A DNA stretch of 64,000 nucleotides, from contig NZ_JACVWU010000007.1 of NCBI RefSeq assembly GCF_014596915.1, positions 1-64,000 on the forward strand. The letters run 5' to 3'. Below, in pieces: positions 20,543-30,540 of the stretch. Made by a program: the position numbers and the translations under genes. Under the pieces are notes generated by a model. The model had not been told where the DNA came from. It searched no databases and worked only from the letters and a program-made list of their open reading frames with translations. The number at the start of each line of letters is the position of its first letter. The first letter of the stretch is position 1. This DNA comes from Streptomyces sp. TRM68416. Its GTDB lineage: Bacteria; Actinomycetota; Actinomycetes; Streptomycetales; Streptomycetaceae.

Positions 20543-21349
20543 ATGACCGAGTTCCGTGTCGGACCGAGCGCCCGGACCACCCCCGAGGGCCTCCGCTGGG
20601 AGCCCAGCCGACGCTGGGTGCGCGGCCGCAAGGGCGACGTCACCGTCGTGGACAGCCGGCACCCGGTCCTCGTCTGGGAGCCCACCGGAGTGCCCGTACC
20701 GCTCTACGCGTTCCCGCGCGACGAGGTCCGCACGGACCTGCTGCGCCCCGCCGCGAACCCGCCGACGGGCACGCACACCGGGTCGCGGATCTTCTACGAC
20801 CTCGTGGTCGACGGAGGGCTGACCGAGAACGCCGCCTGGACGTTCCCCGCCGCCGACCTGGCCGGTCACATCGCCTTCGAGTGGTTCCTGCGCTGGGACA
20901 GCGGCCTCGACCACTGGTACGAGGAGGAGGAAGAGATCTTCGTCCACCCGCGCGACCCGTACCACCGGGTCGACGCCCTGCGCAGCAGCCGCCACGTCCG
21001 GGTCGGCATCGGCGGCACGACGGTCGCGGACACCCGGCGTCCGGTGCTGGTCTTCGAGACGGGGCTGCCGACGCGGTACTACATTCCCCGCGAGGACGTC
21101 CGCCTCGATCTGCTGGAGCCCACCGGCCACCGCACCGCGTGCCCGTACAAGGGCACGGCCCGGTACTGGGACTGGAACGGCGGGGGCGAGGTCCCGCGCA
21201 ACATCGTCTGGAGCTACCCGGAACCGCTGCCCGCCGTCGCGGCCGTCGAGGGCCTGCTGGCCTTCTACAACGAGGCCGTCGACCTCGTCGTGGACGGCGA
21301 GCGGCTGGAGCGGCCGGTCACGCCCTTCACGGAGTCGCTGACCACCTGA
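20543..21349 (+). CDS. Double DUF427 domain protein
   Basis: A 268-residue soluble protein made of two DUF427 units (about residues 15-130 and 145-240). Each has a VVDSRHPVLVWE or VADTRRPVLVFE strand pair, a PLYAFPRDEV or TRYYIPREDV block, and an aromatic HWYEEEEEIFVHPRDPYHRVD segment after the first. DUF427 proteins are common in actinobacteria; the function is not established. AAGGAGA precedes ATG 20543. It is convergent with the gntR gene. Confidence 0.85.
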   Translation: MTEFRVGPSARTTPEGLRWEPSRRWVRGRKGDVTVVDSRHPVLVWEPTGVPVPLYAFPRDEVRTDLLRPAANPPTGTHTGSRIFYDLVVDGGLTENAAWTFPAADLAGHIAFEWFLRWDSGLDHWYEEEEEIFVHPRDPYHRVDALRSSRHVRVGIGGTTVADTRRPVLVFETGLPTRYYIPREDVRLDLLEPTGHRTACPYKGTARYWDWNGGGEVPRNIVWSYPEPLPAVAAVEGLLAFYNEAVDLVVDGERLERPVTPFTESLTT

Positions 21350-21384
21350 GAGCGCCGGGACGCGTGCAGCCGCGCGGTCGAGGC

Positions 21385-22131
21385 TCAGCCCCTGACCAGC
21401 AGTTGGAAGTCGAACGCGTACCGGGAGGCGCGGTAGACGTGCGTGCCGTACTCGACCGGCCGCCCGGTGTCGTCGTAGGCCGTGCGCTGCATGGTGAGGA
21501 GGGCGGCGCCCTGTGTCTCGGTCAGGAGGGCGGCCTCCTCGGGGGTGGCGGAGCGGGCGCCGATGCTCTGGTGGGCGCTGTGCAGGGTGATGCCGGCGGC
21601 GCGCATCATCCGGTACAGGCCCGTCGTCTCCAGCCGGGCGGTGTCCAGGTCCAGGAGTGCGGCGGGCAGGTAGTTGCACAGGAACGCCACCGGCTGGCCG
21701 TGTGTGCGGCGCAGCCGCTCCAGGAGCGTCACCTCGGTGCCCTCCGGGACGCCGAGCGCGGCGGCGACATCGGCCGGGGCCGGCACGTTCTCGTTGCGCA
21801 TCACCTGCGTGGTCGGGCCCTGTCCGGCCGTCTTCAGGTCGTCGTAGAGGCTGCTCAGTTCCAGCGGGCGCTTGACCTGGCTGTGCACGACCTGGGTGCC
21901 CACCCCGCGGCGGCGGACCAGCAGTCCCTTCTCGACGAGGCACTGGATGGCCTGGCGGACCGTGGGGCGGGACAGGCCGAGGCGGGTGGAGAGGTCGATC
22001 TCGTTGCCCAGCAGGTTGCCGGGGGCGAGCGCGCCCTGCTCGATCGCCGCCTCCAGCTGCTGGGCGAGCTGGTAGTACAGCGGGACCGGACTGTTCCGGT
22101 CCAGGGCGAAGTGCACGGCGTCGAGCGCCAT
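21385..22131 (-). CDS. GntR/HutC-family transcriptional regulator
   Basis: A 248-residue regulator: winged HTH (about 10-75, with LSTRLGLSRPTVRQAIQCLVEKGLL), then a UTRA ligand-binding domain (95-240) of the HutC subfamily, which usually senses a sugar, amino acid or phosphorylated metabolite. It is divergent from the sugar ABC operon at 22386 and most likely represses it until the substrate is present. GGGAGG precedes the ATG at 22131. The divergent spacer carries a 13-bp inverted repeat overlapping both -35 regions. Confidence 0.92.
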   Translation of the reverse strand: MALDAVHFALDRNSPVPLYYQLAQQLEAAIEQGALAPGNLLGNEIDLSTRLGLSRPTVRQAIQCLVEKGLLVRRRGVGTQVVHSQVKRPLELSSLYDDLKTAGQGPTTQVMRNENVPAPADVAAALGVPEGTEVTLLERLRRTHGQPVAFLCNYLPAALLDLDTARLETTGLYRMMRAAGITLHSAHQSIGARSATPEEAALLTETQGAALLTMQRTAYDDTGRPVEYGTHVYRASRYAFDFQLLVRG

Positions 22132-22221
22132 GGACGTACCTCCCTGTCTGAACCGCGAGCGCGGTGGGTAGGAGATCGACTTCTTGTCGCCTCCCAGGTG
22201 TAGGCCCTGAAGGCGGACGAC

Positions 22222-22307
22222 GTCAATGCTTTGTACTTACATTCGGACCTTGTTCTGCAATGATGTCTTAACAAAGTATTGACAGGGGGCCCGGCAGGGG
22301 ATTGGAT
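22222..22307. promoter_or_regulatory. Divergent promoter with symmetric operator arms (gntR / sugar ABC operon)
   Basis: GTCAATGCTTTGT (22222-22234) and ACAAAGTATTGAC (22271-22283) form a 13-bp inverted repeat with one mismatch. The right arm ends in the -35 TTGACA (22279-22284) of a rightward promoter whose -10 is TTGGAT (22302-22307, 17-bp spacing). The left arm gives TTGACG for a leftward gntR promoter. A regulator binding both arms would cover both -35 boxes. Confidence 0.6.
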
Positions 22308-22385
22308 CCGGTCCCAGCGCACCAGCCGCTCTCCGCGGTGCTCGACCCCGTGGTTCCCCTCGTCGCACAGTGAGGTGCAGGAAAG

Positions 22386-23405
22386 ATGGACCGCTCTTCG
22401 CACACCCGTTCCCGCAGGATGGCCCCCCTGGTGGCGGTGGCCGCCGCGGCAGCCCTGACCCTCGCAGGATGTTCCAGCAGCTCCGGCGGCAAGAAGGCCG
22501 AGGAGAGCGCGGACGGCGCCTCCGCCGGCAAGGCCACCACCCCCCGGATGAAGATCGCCCTGGTGACCCACCAGTCGCCCGGCGACACCTTCTGGGACAT
22601 CGTCCGCAAGGGCGCCGAGGCCGCTGCCGCGAAGGACAACGTCCAGCTGATCTACTCGGCCGACCCGAACGCCGGCAAGCAGGCCGGCCTGGTCCAGAAC
22701 GCCATCGACCAGAAGGTCGACGGCATCGCGATCACCCTCGCCAAGCCGGACGCCCTCAAGGACGTCGTGAGCAAGGCCGAGAAGGCCGGCATACCCGTGG
22801 TCGGCCTCAACTCCGGGGTCAGCGAATGGCAGAAGCTCGGCCTGATGGAGTTCTTCGGCCAGGACGAGACCGTGGCCGGCGAGGCCCTCGGCAAGCGGCT
22901 GAACGAGGCCGGCGCCAAGAAGGCCGTCTGTGTCGTCCAGGAACAGGGCAACATCGGCCTCACCCAGCGCTGCGACGGCGTCGAGAAGACCTTCTCCGGC
23001 TCGGTCGAGACGCTCAACGTCAACGGCACCGACATGCCGTCCGTGAAGTCGACGATCACCGCGAAGCTCGCCGAGGACAAGGCCATCGACTACGTCGTCG
23101 CCCTCGGCGCCCCGTTCGCGCTGACCGCCGCCCAGTCGGTCTCCGAGTCGGGCAGCAAGGCCAAGGTCGCCACCTTCGACCTCAACAAGGACCTGACCGG
23201 AGCCATCAGCAAGGGCACCATCGAGTTCGCCGTCGACCAGCAGCCCTACCTCCAGGGCTACCTGGCCATCGACTCGCTGTGGCTCTACAAGAACAACGGC
23301 AACTACATGGGCGGCGGTGAGCAGCCCGTGCTGACCGGCCCGGCGTTCGTCGACAAGACCAACGTCGAAGCGGTCGCCGGCTTCGCCGCGAAGGGCACGC
23401 GGTGA
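22386..23405 (+). CDS. Sugar ABC transporter substrate-binding lipoprotein
   Basis: A 339-residue periplasmic-binding-protein type I (RbsB/LacI-like) lipoprotein. The N-terminus has RSRR, a hydrophobic stretch and the lipobox LAGC, with C29 the lipidated residue. The mature part has the DTFWDIVRKGAEAAA and IDYVVALGAPFALTA elements of sugar-binding proteins. It delivers a pentose, hexose or cyclitol to the permease encoded next. First gene of a four-gene operon; its stop overlaps the next start in GTGA. Confidence 0.93.
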   Translation: MDRSSHTRSRRMAPLVAVAAAAALTLAGCSSSSGGKKAEESADGASAGKATTPRMKIALVTHQSPGDTFWDIVRKGAEAAAAKDNVQLIYSADPNAGKQAGLVQNAIDQKVDGIAITLAKPDALKDVVSKAEKAGIPVVGLNSGVSEWQKLGLMEFFGQDETVAGEALGKRLNEAGAKKAVCVVQEQGNIGLTQRCDGVEKTFSGSVETLNVNGTDMPSVKSTITAKLAEDKAIDYVVALGAPFALTAAQSVSESGSKAKVATFDLNKDLTGAISKGTIEFAVDQQPYLQGYLAIDSLWLYKNNGNYMGGGEQPVLTGPAFVDKTNVEAVAGFAAKGTR

Positions 23406-24484
23406 TCGGAATGACCCAGCAGGCTGAGCCGGCGGTGACCGCACCGCCGGCCCCCGGCCCCGGGAAGCAGACGGACGGACGGACCGCCCGGCGCCCCCTG
23501 GCGCTCAGGCTGCTCGCCCGCCCCGAAGTCGGCGTCTTCCTCGGTGCCGTAGCGGTGTTCGTGTTCTTCCTGATCGCCGCGCCCCCGGTGCGCGACGGCA
23601 GCTCGATGGCGAACATCCTGTACCAGTCCTCGACCATCGGGATCATGGCGCTGCCCGTGGCCCTGCTGATGATCGGCGGCGAGTTCGACCTGTCGTCCGG
23701 CGTCGCCGTCGTCACCTCCGCGCTGACCGCCAGCATGACCGCGTACCAGCTGAGCATGAACGTCTGGGTCGGTGTGATCGCCGCGCTCGCCGTCTCGCTC
23801 GCCGTCGGCCTGTTCAACGGCTGGATGCTGGTCAAGACCGGCCTGCCCAGCTTCCTGGTCACCCTCGGCACCTTCCTGATCCTCCAGGGCGCGAACCTCG
23901 CGATCACCAAGCTGGTCACCGGGAACGTGGCCACCGACGACATCAGCGACATGGACGGCTTCGGCCAGGCCAAGGCCCTCTTCGCCTCGTCGTTCGACAT
24001 CGGCGGCGTCGATGTGAAGATCACCGTGGTGTGGTGGCTGGTCTTCGCGGCCCTCGCCACCTGGGTGCTGCTGCGCACCAAGTACGGCAACTGGATCTTC
24101 GCCGTGGGCGGCAACAAGGAGTCCGCGCGGGCCGTCGGCGTGCCGGTGACCTTCACCAAGATCTCGCTGTTCATGCTGGTCGGCTTCGGCGCCTGGTTCG
24201 TCGGCATGCACCAGCTGTTCTCCTTCAACACCGTCCAGTCCGGCGAGGGCGTCGGCCAGGAGCTGATCTACATCGCCGCGGCGGTCATCGGCGGCTGCCT
24301 GCTGACCGGCGGCTACGGCTCGGCGATCGGCCCGGTCTTCGGCGCGTTCATGTTCGGCATGGTCCAGCAGGGCATCGTCTACGCCGGCTGGAACCCCGAC
24401 TGGTTCAAGGCGTTCCTCGGCGTGATGCTGCTCGGCGCCACCCTGATCAATCTGTGGGTCCGCCAGACGGCGACCCGGAGGTGA
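23402..24484 (+). CDS. Sugar ABC transporter permease (RbsC/BPD_transp_2 type)
   Basis: A 360-residue membrane permease with eight to ten predicted segments and the family motif [12 protein letters not shown], plus [13 protein letters not shown], which normally contacts the ATPase. Start GTG 23402 overlaps the previous stop by 4 bp; an ATG at 23411 is possible. It forms an importer with the lipoprotein at 22386 and the ATPase at 24490. Its ligand is probably the sugar or cyclitol processed by the dehydrogenases downstream. Confidence 0.93.
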   Translation: MIGMTQQAEPAVTAPPAPGPGKQTDGRTARRPLALRLLARPEVGVFLGAVAVFVFFLIAAPPVRDGSSMANILYQSSTIGIMALPVALLMIGGEFDLSSGVAVVTSALTASMTAYQLSMNVWVGVIAALAVSLAVGLFNGWMLVKTGLPSFLVTLGTFLILQGANLAITKLVTGNVATDDISDMDGFGQAKALFASSFDIGGVDVKITVVWWLVFAALATWVLLRTKYGNWIFAVGGNKESARAVGVPVTFTKISLFMLVGFGAWFVGMHQLFSFNTVQSGEGVGQELIYIAAAVIGGCLLTGGYGSAIGPVFGAFMFGMVQQGIVYAGWNPDWFKAFLGVMLLGATLINLWVRQTATRR

Positions 24485-24489
24485 CCGCA

Positions 24490-25404
24490 ATGACAGGCAA
24501 CGAATCCGGCACCCACGGCGCCGTCCTGCAGGACACCGCGCCCGAGACGGACGGCGCGGTGGTCGAGCTCAGGTCGGCCGGCAAGTCCTACGGCAACATC
24601 CGCGCCCTGCACGGCGTGTCCCTGAAGGTCCACCCCGGCAAGGTGACCTGCGTGCTCGGCGACAACGGCGCCGGCAAGTCCACCCTCATCAAGATCATCT
24701 CCGGGCTGCACCAGCACACCGAGGGCGAGTTCCTGGTCGACGGCACCCCGGTGCGGTTCTCCACCCCGCGCGAGGCCCTCGACCGGGGGATCGCCACCGT
24801 CTACCAGGACCTGGCGACCGTGCCCCTGATGCCGGTGTGGCGCAACTTCTTCCTCGGCTCCGAGATGACCAAGGGCCCCTGGCCGTTCCGCCGCCTCGAC
24901 ATCGAGCGGATGAAGCAGACCGCCGACACCGAGCTGCGCAACATGGGCATCGTCCTGGACGACCTGGAACAGCCCATCGGCACCCTCTCCGGCGGCCAGC
25001 GCCAGTGCGTGGCCATCGCCCGCGCGGTGTACTTCGGCGCCCGCGTGCTCATCCTGGACGAGCCCACCGCCGCCCTCGGCGTCAAGCAGTCCGGCGTGGT
25101 CCTGAAGTACATCGCCGCCGCCCGCGACCGCGGCCTCGGCGTCATCTTCATCACCCACAACCCGCACCACGCCTACATGGTCGGCGACCACTTCAGCGTG
25201 CTGCGCCTGGGCACCCTCGAACTCTCCGCCTCCCGCAGCGAGGTCGGCCTCGAAGAGCTCACCAACCACATGGCCGGCGGCGCCGAACTCGCCGCCCTCA
25301 AGCACGAGCTGTCCCAGGTCCGCGGTGTCGACGTCGAGGAACTCCCCGAGGAGGACGACCTCACCGCCCCCACGGCGGCGCAGCGGGACGAGGGAGGGAA
25401 GTGA
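24490..25404 (+). CDS. Sugar ABC transporter ATP-binding protein, single domain
   Basis: A 304-residue ATPase with Walker [11 protein letters not shown]-loop [10 protein letters not shown], signature [14 protein letters not shown], Walker [12 protein letters not shown] and the H-loop FITHNPHH. RbsA-type proteins usually have two fused ATPase domains; this one has a single domain, the FrcA-like form that would homodimerise. GGAGG lies 8 bp before ATG 24490. The acidic C-terminus ends in a GTGA overlap with the next gene. Confidence 0.93.
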   Translation: MTGNESGTHGAVLQDTAPETDGAVVELRSAGKSYGNIRALHGVSLKVHPGKVTCVLGDNGAGKSTLIKIISGLHQHTEGEFLVDGTPVRFSTPREALDRGIATVYQDLATVPLMPVWRNFFLGSEMTKGPWPFRRLDIERMKQTADTELRNMGIVLDDLEQPIGTLSGGQRQCVAIARAVYFGARVLILDEPTAALGVKQSGVVLKYIAAARDRGLGVIFITHNPHHAYMVGDHFSVLRLGTLELSASRSEVGLEELTNHMAGGAELAALKHELSQVRGVDVEELPEEDDLTAPTAAQRDEGGK

Positions 25405-26414
25405 CCGCACCGCTGGGCGTGGCCGTCATCGGCGCCGGCCGCATGGGCGCCGATCACGTCCGCCGGATCCAGGAGGTCGTCAGCGGGGCGCGCGTCACCG
25501 CCGTCGTGGACGTCGACGCGGACCGGGCCGAGGCGGTGGCCGCCACCGTCGACGGCTGCACCGCCCACACCGACCCGGCCGCGGCCATGGCGGTGGCCGA
25601 CGTCGACGCCGTGCTCATCGCCTCCCCGGGCCCCGCGCACGAGGAGGCGCTGCTGGCCGCGTTCGCGCACGACCTGCCGGTGCTGTGCGAGAAGCCGCTC
25701 ACCCCCGACCCGGCCTCCGCGCTGCGTGTCCTCGAAGCCGAGCAGGCCCTCGGCCGACGCCGGGTCCAGGTCGGCTTCATGCGCCGCTACGACCCCGAGT
25801 ACACCCGGCTCAGGGCGGTACTGGAGACCGGCCGGCTGGGCCGCCCGCTGATGCTGCACAACCGGCACCGCAACGTGGCCAGCGCGTCCTTCTTCACCAG
25901 CTCCATGCTGATCAGCGACTCCGTGGCGCACGAGGCCGACGTCACGCGCTGGCTGTTCGGCCACGAGATCACCGCGGTCACCGTGCTGCGCCCGACGCCC
26001 TCGTCAGCCGCCCCCGAGGGCCTGCTCGACCCCCAGTTCGTCGTCTTCGAGACCGCCGGCGGCGCCCTCTCGGACGTCGAGATCTTCGTCAACTGCCAGT
26101 TCGGCTACGAGGTGCAGGCCGAGGCGGTCTGCGAACGCGGCACCGCCCGCATCGGAGCCGGCCACGGCCTGCTCACCAGCACCGAAGGCCGCTGGGGCGG
26201 CGCCATCCCGCAGGACTGGACCGAGCGCTTCGCCGACGCCTACGACCGGCAACTCCAGGCCTGGGTCGACGCCACCCGCCGCGGCGAGGTCACCGGCCCG
26301 AGCACCTGGGACGGCTACGCGGCAGCCGCGGTCTGCGCGGCCGGGGTGCGGGCGCTGCACGAGGGCCGCCGGGTGGAGGTGGAACTGGCCGAGCGGCCGG
26401 CGCTGTACGGCTGA
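25401..26414 (+). CDS. Gfo/Idh/MocA family dehydrogenase
   Basis: A 337-residue NAD(P)-dependent sugar or cyclitol dehydrogenase. It has an N-terminal Rossmann fold with [13 protein letters not shown], then CEKPLTPD containing the family EKP motif, and a C-terminal alpha/beta domain with the [14 protein letters not shown] helix supplying the catalytic His/Asp. It is translationally coupled (GTGA) to the transporter ATPase, so it probably takes the imported substrate as the first catabolic step. Inositol 2-dehydrogenase is one candidate activity. Confidence 0.88.
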   Translation: MTAPLGVAVIGAGRMGADHVRRIQEVVSGARVTAVVDVDADRAEAVAATVDGCTAHTDPAAAMAVADVDAVLIASPGPAHEEALLAAFAHDLPVLCEKPLTPDPASALRVLEAEQALGRRRVQVGFMRRYDPEYTRLRAVLETGRLGRPLMLHNRHRNVASASFFTSSMLISDSVAHEADVTRWLFGHEITAVTVLRPTPSSAAPEGLLDPQFVVFETAGGALSDVEIFVNCQFGYEVQAEAVCERGTARIGAGHGLLTSTEGRWGGAIPQDWTERFADAYDRQLQAWVDATRRGEVTGPSTWDGYAAAAVCAAGVRALHEGRRVEVELAERPALYG

Positions 26415-26439
26415 GTGCGGGGCCGGGGGCTTCTGCGGT

Positions 26440-26474
26440 ACCCCGGAGGAAGCAAGGGCCGCTCCCTCCGGGGT
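26440..26474. terminator. Bidirectional terminator between convergent dehydrogenase operons
   Basis: The stem ACCCCGGAGG (26440-26449) pairs perfectly with CCTCCGGGGT (26465-26474). It sits between two convergent genes. Confidence 0.8.
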
Positions 26475-26481
26475 GTGGGCA

Positions 26482-27513
26482 TCAGCGCACCGGCCTGCCG
26501 ACCGCTGTGCGGGGCCGGGGCTCGAACCCGGCCGCCCGGTAGGTCGCGTCGATCAGGGTCATCATCGCCAGGGCGTCGTCCGCGTCCAGCGGGAGCGGGG
26601 CTCCCTCGCGGACCCGTGCCGCGAACGCGTCCAGTTGATAGGTGTACGAGGAGCGGGTGCCCAAACGCTCGGTGCGCTCGCCGTCGGGGGTGCGGACCAC
26701 GACCCGGTCGTCGAGGTGCGGCACCACGAAGTTCGCCGCGCACGCCTCGCCGCGGGTGCCGACGATCCGCCAGCTCATCTCCCGCCCGCCGTACGCCATG
26801 TGACAGCGGGCGGCGGCGGTGGCGCCGTTCGGGAACTCCAGCTCGGCGTCGAGCCACTCGTCGACGCCCGGAGCCCCCGCGCGCTCGCCGCCCCGGGCTC
26901 GGACGAGGCGCGGGGCGCCGCCGCCCCAGGGCGCCAACGACCGTACGGCGTGCAGGCTGTAGCAGCCCAGGTCCATCAGGGCGCCGCCCGCCAGGGGCAG
27001 CGACCAGCGCGGGTCGGCGGCGTCCGGGGCGGGGATCGCGACCAGCGCCTCCACCCGGCGCAGCTCGCCCAGCTCGCCGCCGGCCAGCAGCTCGTGCAGC
27101 CGCCGGGCGACCGGGTGGAAGAGGTAGTGGAAGCCCTCCATGAACACCGTGCCGGACGTGACGGTGGCCGCCCGCACCTCGGCGGCCTCCTCGGCGTTGC
27201 TCGCCGAGGGCTTCTCCGACAGCACGTGCTTGCCCGCCGCCAGGGCGGCCAGGTTCCACGGCCCGTGCAGGGCGTTGGCGAGCGGGTTGTAGACGGCCTC
27301 GACCTCGGGGTCGGCCAGCAGGTCGGCGTAGGAGTCGGCCACCCGCTCCACGCCGTGCTCCGCGGCGAACGCCTGCGCCCGGGAGCGGTCGCGGGCGGCC
27401 ACCGACACCAGCCGGTGGCCGGTCGCCCGGGCCGGGTCCACGAGGGCCCGCTCGGTGATGCGTGCCGCGCCCAGTACTCCGATACGCAGCGGTTCCCGGC
27501 CCGGATCGGTCAT
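26482..27513 (-). CDS. Gfo/Idh/MocA family oxidoreductase
   Basis: A 343-residue dehydrogenase with Rossmann motif IGVLGAARITERA, the EKP motif in LSEKPSASNAEEA and the C-terminal GGALMDLGCYSLHA segment typical of the trans-1,2-dihydrobenzenediol dehydrogenase/glucose-fructose oxidoreductase-like branch. Last gene of the four-gene minus-strand operon (29362-30498 first). Its ATG overlaps the iolG-like stop in ATGA. Likely oxidises a sugar, sugar acid or cyclitol intermediate; substrate not predictable. Confidence 0.88.
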   Translation of the reverse strand: MTDPGREPLRIGVLGAARITERALVDPARATGHRLVSVAARDRSRAQAFAAEHGVERVADSYADLLADPEVEAVYNPLANALHGPWNLAALAAGKHVLSEKPSASNAEEAAEVRAATVTSGTVFMEGFHYLFHPVARRLHELLAGGELGELRRVEALVAIPAPDAADPRWSLPLAGGALMDLGCYSLHAVRSLAPWGGGAPRLVRARGGERAGAPGVDEWLDAELEFPNGATAAARCHMAYGGREMSWRIVGTRGEACAANFVVPHLDDRVVVRTPDGERTERLGTRSSYTYQLDAFAARVREGAPLPLDADDALAMMTLIDATYRAAGFEPRPRTAVGRPVR

Positions 27514-28514
27514 GCCTGCCGTACCTCCTCGATCGTGACGGGGCGGTGCTCGCCCAGCGACAGTGTGCACGCGTCGGCGATCCAGCCCGCCTCCAGGGCG
27601 TCCGAGACCGTGCACGGGGAGGGCCGGGTGCCGGCCACCACCTCGGTGAACGCGGTGAGTTCGGCGCGGTAGGCGGCGGTGAAGCGGTCCATGAAGAAGT
27701 CGTGCGGGGTGCCCGCGGGGAAGGTCACACCCGGTTCGACCGAGCGCAGGGGCAGCTTGTCCTCCAGGCCGACGGCGATGGAGTCCTGGAAGCCGTGGAT
27801 CTCCATGCGCACATCGTAACCACGGGCGTTGTGGCGGGAGTTGGAGACAACGGCGATCGTTCCGTCGTCCAGGGTGAGGATCGCGCCGGTGGTGTCGGCG
27901 TCGCCCGCCTCGCGGATGTACTCGGCACCCCGGTTGCCGCCGACCGCGTACACCTCGGTCACCTCGCGGCCCGTCACCCAGCGGATGATGTCGAAGTCGT
28001 GCACCGAGCAGTCCCGGAAGATGCCCCCGGAGGCGGCGATGTAGGCGGCGGGCGGCGGTGCCGGGTCGAGCGTCGTCGACCGTACGGTGTGCAGCTTGCC
28101 CAGCTCGCCCGCCCGCACGGCGGCGCGGGCGGCGACGAAACCGGCGTCGAAGCGGCGGTTGTAGCCGATCTGGATGGGCACGCCCGACCCCTCGACGGCC
28201 TTGAGGACCCGGACGCCCTCGGCCATGGTCTTCGCCACCGGCTTCTCGCAGAAGACCGGGATTCCGGCCTCGACCCCGGCCAGGATCAGCGCCGGGTGGG
28301 CGTCCGTCGCCGCCGCTACGACGATGCCGTCCACGCCGGCGGCCAGCAGGGCCTCCGGCGAGTCCACGACCTCGCCGCCGAACCGCTCCGCCGCGGTCTT
28401 GGCCGCGTCTGCGAAGGGGTCGGTGAGGACGAGCGACTCGACCGCGTCGAGTCCGGAGAGGGTCTCGGCGTGGAAGGCGCCGATGCGGCCGAGGCCGAGG
28501 ATTCCGATACGCAT
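27510..28514 (-). CDS. iolG: Inositol 2-dehydrogenase-like protein (IolG type)
   Basis: A 334-residue NAD-dependent Gfo/Idh enzyme closest in pattern to myo-inositol 2-dehydrogenase (to scyllo-inosose). Hallmarks are IGILGLGRIGAFHAETL, FCEKPVAKT, the GYNRRFDAGF block and the catalytic GIFRDCSVHDFDIIRW helix with the conserved His/Asp. The family assignment is strong; the inositol substrate is inferred, since no iolB, iolC, iolD or iolE lies in the window. It is coupled to the downstream dehydrogenase and preceded by an SDR gene. Confidence 0.85.
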   Translation of the reverse strand: MRIGILGLGRIGAFHAETLSGLDAVESLVLTDPFADAAKTAAERFGGEVVDSPEALLAAGVDGIVVAAATDAHPALILAGVEAGIPVFCEKPVAKTMAEGVRVLKAVEGSGVPIQIGYNRRFDAGFVAARAAVRAGELGKLHTVRSTTLDPAPPPAAYIAASGGIFRDCSVHDFDIIRWVTGREVTEVYAVGGNRGAEYIREAGDADTTGAILTLDDGTIAVVSNSRHNARGYDVRMEIHGFQDSIAVGLEDKLPLRSVEPGVTFPAGTPHDFFMDRFTAAYRAELTAFTEVVAGTRPSPCTVSDALEAGWIADACTLSLGEHRPVTIEEVRQA

Positions 28515-28569
28515 GAGGGTGCAGCTCCTAGCGGTTCCTAGCAGTTCCTGGCAATGAAGAGAGAAGGGG

Positions 28570-29346
28570 TCAGTCGAGGCCGCCGAGTACGTTCTGGTCC
28601 CAGTCGATCACCGATCCGGTGACCACGCCGGACCGCTCCGACAGCAGGAACACCACGAAGTCGGCGATCTCGTCGGGCTGTCCGAGCCTGCCCATCGGCA
28701 GCCGGGCGGCGGCCCGCTCGCGCCAGTCGTCCCCGGCGCCGTGGAAGGTCCGCTGGGTGGCGTCCTCGCCCTCGGTCTCCGTCCAGCCGATGTTCAGGCC
28801 GTTGATCCGGATGCGGTCGAAGCGGTGGGCGTGGGCGGCGTTGCGGGTCAGCCCGATCAGCCCGGCCTTGGCGGCGACGTACGGCGCCAGGAACGGCTGT
28901 CCGCCGTGCGCCGACGAGGTGATGACGTTGACGATCGTGCCGGGCGCCTCACGGGCCACCATGTCCGCGACCGCCGCCTGCATGGCGAAGAACGGCGCCT
29001 TGAGGTTGACGGCGATGTGCTGGTCGAACAGCTCCGGCGTGGTGTCCAGCAGCGTGCCCCGGGAGGTCAGGCCCGCGGCGTTCACCAGGCAGTCGATCCG
29101 CCCGTACGCCGACACGACCTGCGCCACGGCGGCCCGCGTCTGCTCGGCGTCCGCCAGGTCGGCCCGCACGAACAGCGCCTTGCCGCCGGCCGCGGTCAGC
29201 TCCGCCACCAGCGCCTCACCGGGCCCGGGGCGGCGGCCGGTGACGGCCACGACCGCCCCCTCGCGCACCGCGGCCCGTGCCACGGCCGCGCCGACGCCCT
29301 GGGTGCCGCCGTTGACGAGAAGGACCCTGTCGTCGAGAAGTCCCAT
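28570..29346 (-). CDS. Short-chain dehydrogenase/reductase
   Basis: A 258-residue classical SDR. Cofactor site VNGGTQGVGAAVA, the NAAG motif, the Ser in ITSSAHGG, and the catalytic Y-x-x-x-K as YVAAK. The C-terminus extends to SVIDWDQNVLGG. It lies between the PhyH dioxygenase (15 bp upstream) and the iolG-like gene (55 bp downstream), so it probably works in the same catabolic pathway on a sugar or cyclitol. NAD versus NADP preference cannot be settled. Confidence 0.9.
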   Translation of the reverse strand: MGLLDDRVLLVNGGTQGVGAAVARAAVREGAVVAVTGRRPGPGEALVAELTAAGGKALFVRADLADAEQTRAAVAQVVSAYGRIDCLVNAAGLTSRGTLLDTTPELFDQHIAVNLKAPFFAMQAAVADMVAREAPGTIVNVITSSAHGGQPFLAPYVAAKAGLIGLTRNAAHAHRFDRIRINGLNIGWTETEGEDATQRTFHGAGDDWRERAAARLPMGRLGQPDEIADFVVFLLSERSGVVTGSVIDWDQNVLGGLD

Positions 29347-29361
29347 GATGTGCGGTTCCTT

Positions 29362-30498
29362 TCAGCTCGCGCGGCGCGCGGCGTGAGCCCTCAGCTCGCG
29401 GCGCAGGACCTCGGGGGACCATCCCTCGCGCAGCGCCCGCCGCACGAGGTCCGCCTGCGACGGCGGGGCGAGTCCGTCGACCGGCGGATCGCGGTCGAGG
29501 TGGGTGGGGAAGGGGTAGCCCTCGGCGCTCGCGGCGATCACGTTCCTCAGCCGGGCCTCGTCCGCGCCCGCGGCCCTGCGCTCCAGCAGTACCGGGTAGA
29601 CGGCGTTCACGACCGCCTCACGGTCCACGCTCTCCATCGCCCGCCCGAACGCGGAGGACACCTGAAGCAGGTTCGCCGTCCGCCGCACGTCCGCCGAGCG
29701 GTTGGCGCCGGCGGCGTGGAACAGCGCCGGATTGAAGAACACCGCGTCACCTTTGGCGAGCGGCAGCTGGACGTGACGGGCGTCGAAGTACTCCTGGAAC
29801 TCCGGCCGCCGCCACGCCAGATAGCCCGGCTCGTACGTCTGCGAGTACGGCAGATACAGCGTCGGCCCGGACTCCACCGGCATGTCGCCGTGCGCGACCG
29901 CGCCCTGGAGAGTGAGCACGGGGGAGAGGCGGTGCACATGCGCCGGATAGGCGGCCGCGGCCTCGTCGGACAGGAAACCGAGGTGGTAGTCGCGGTGCGC
30001 GGTCTGCGCCGCCCCGCCCGGGTTGACGACGTTCACCTGCGAGGTCACCTGGTAGGCGGGGCCGAGCCAGGCCTCGCAGACGAAGGCCAGGACGTCGTTG
30101 GCGTAGTAGTCGGCGAACGCCTCCGGGGCGCGCAGGGCCGCCTTCTCCAGCGCGTTCCAGATCCGGTCGTTCGCCCCCGGCCTGGCGAAGTGGTCCCCGG
30201 CCGCGGCACCCGAGGCACGCTGCTCGGCGATCAGCTCCTCGAACACCCCGGTGAGCCGGTCGACCACCGCCGCGTCCGGGAAGGCGCCCCGGAACACCAC
30301 GACCCCGGGCCCGTCGGTGAGCGCGCGCACCAGCTCGGCCCGCAGCTTCTCGCCGCCCGCGATCCCCTCGTAGACGGGCACACCGCACTGCACGGACACG
30401 GCGTGCGGATGGTCGGCCGGGTCGGTGGTCCGCTCGACGAGCGCACGGAACGTGTCGAGGTCGCAGTCGTCGGCGGACAGCCGGGGAGTGAAGGACAT
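29362..30498 (-). CDS. Phytanoyl-CoA dioxygenase (PhyH) family protein
   Basis: A 378-residue Fe(II)/2-oxoglutarate-dependent oxygenase. The iron triad can be placed at HRD in TAHRDYHLGF and the later His in NPALFHAAGANRS, with an Arg nearby for 2-oxoglutarate. First gene of the minus-strand operon PhyH-SDR-iolG-Gfo/Idh. A role in oxidising the operon's substrate (for example a methylated or alkylated sugar) is an inference. It is divergent from a LacI-type regulator, with a palindrome between them. Confidence 0.85.
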   Translation of the reverse strand: MSFTPRLSADDCDLDTFRALVERTTDPADHPHAVSVQCGVPVYEGIAGGEKLRAELVRALTDGPGVVVFRGAFPDAAVVDRLTGVFEELIAEQRASGAAAGDHFARPGANDRIWNALEKAALRAPEAFADYYANDVLAFVCEAWLGPAYQVTSQVNVVNPGGAAQTAHRDYHLGFLSDEAAAAYPAHVHRLSPVLTLQGAVAHGDMPVESGPTLYLPYSQTYEPGYLAWRRPEFQEYFDARHVQLPLAKGDAVFFNPALFHAAGANRSADVRRTANLLQVSSAFGRAMESVDREAVVNAVYPVLLERRAAGADEARLRNVIAASAEGYPFPTHLDRDPPVDGLAPPSQADLVRRALREGWSPEVLRRELRAHAARRAS

Positions 30499-30540
30499 CG
30501 GCGTCCTCTCGGTGACAGGGGTGACTCGGCGCTGTCATTC

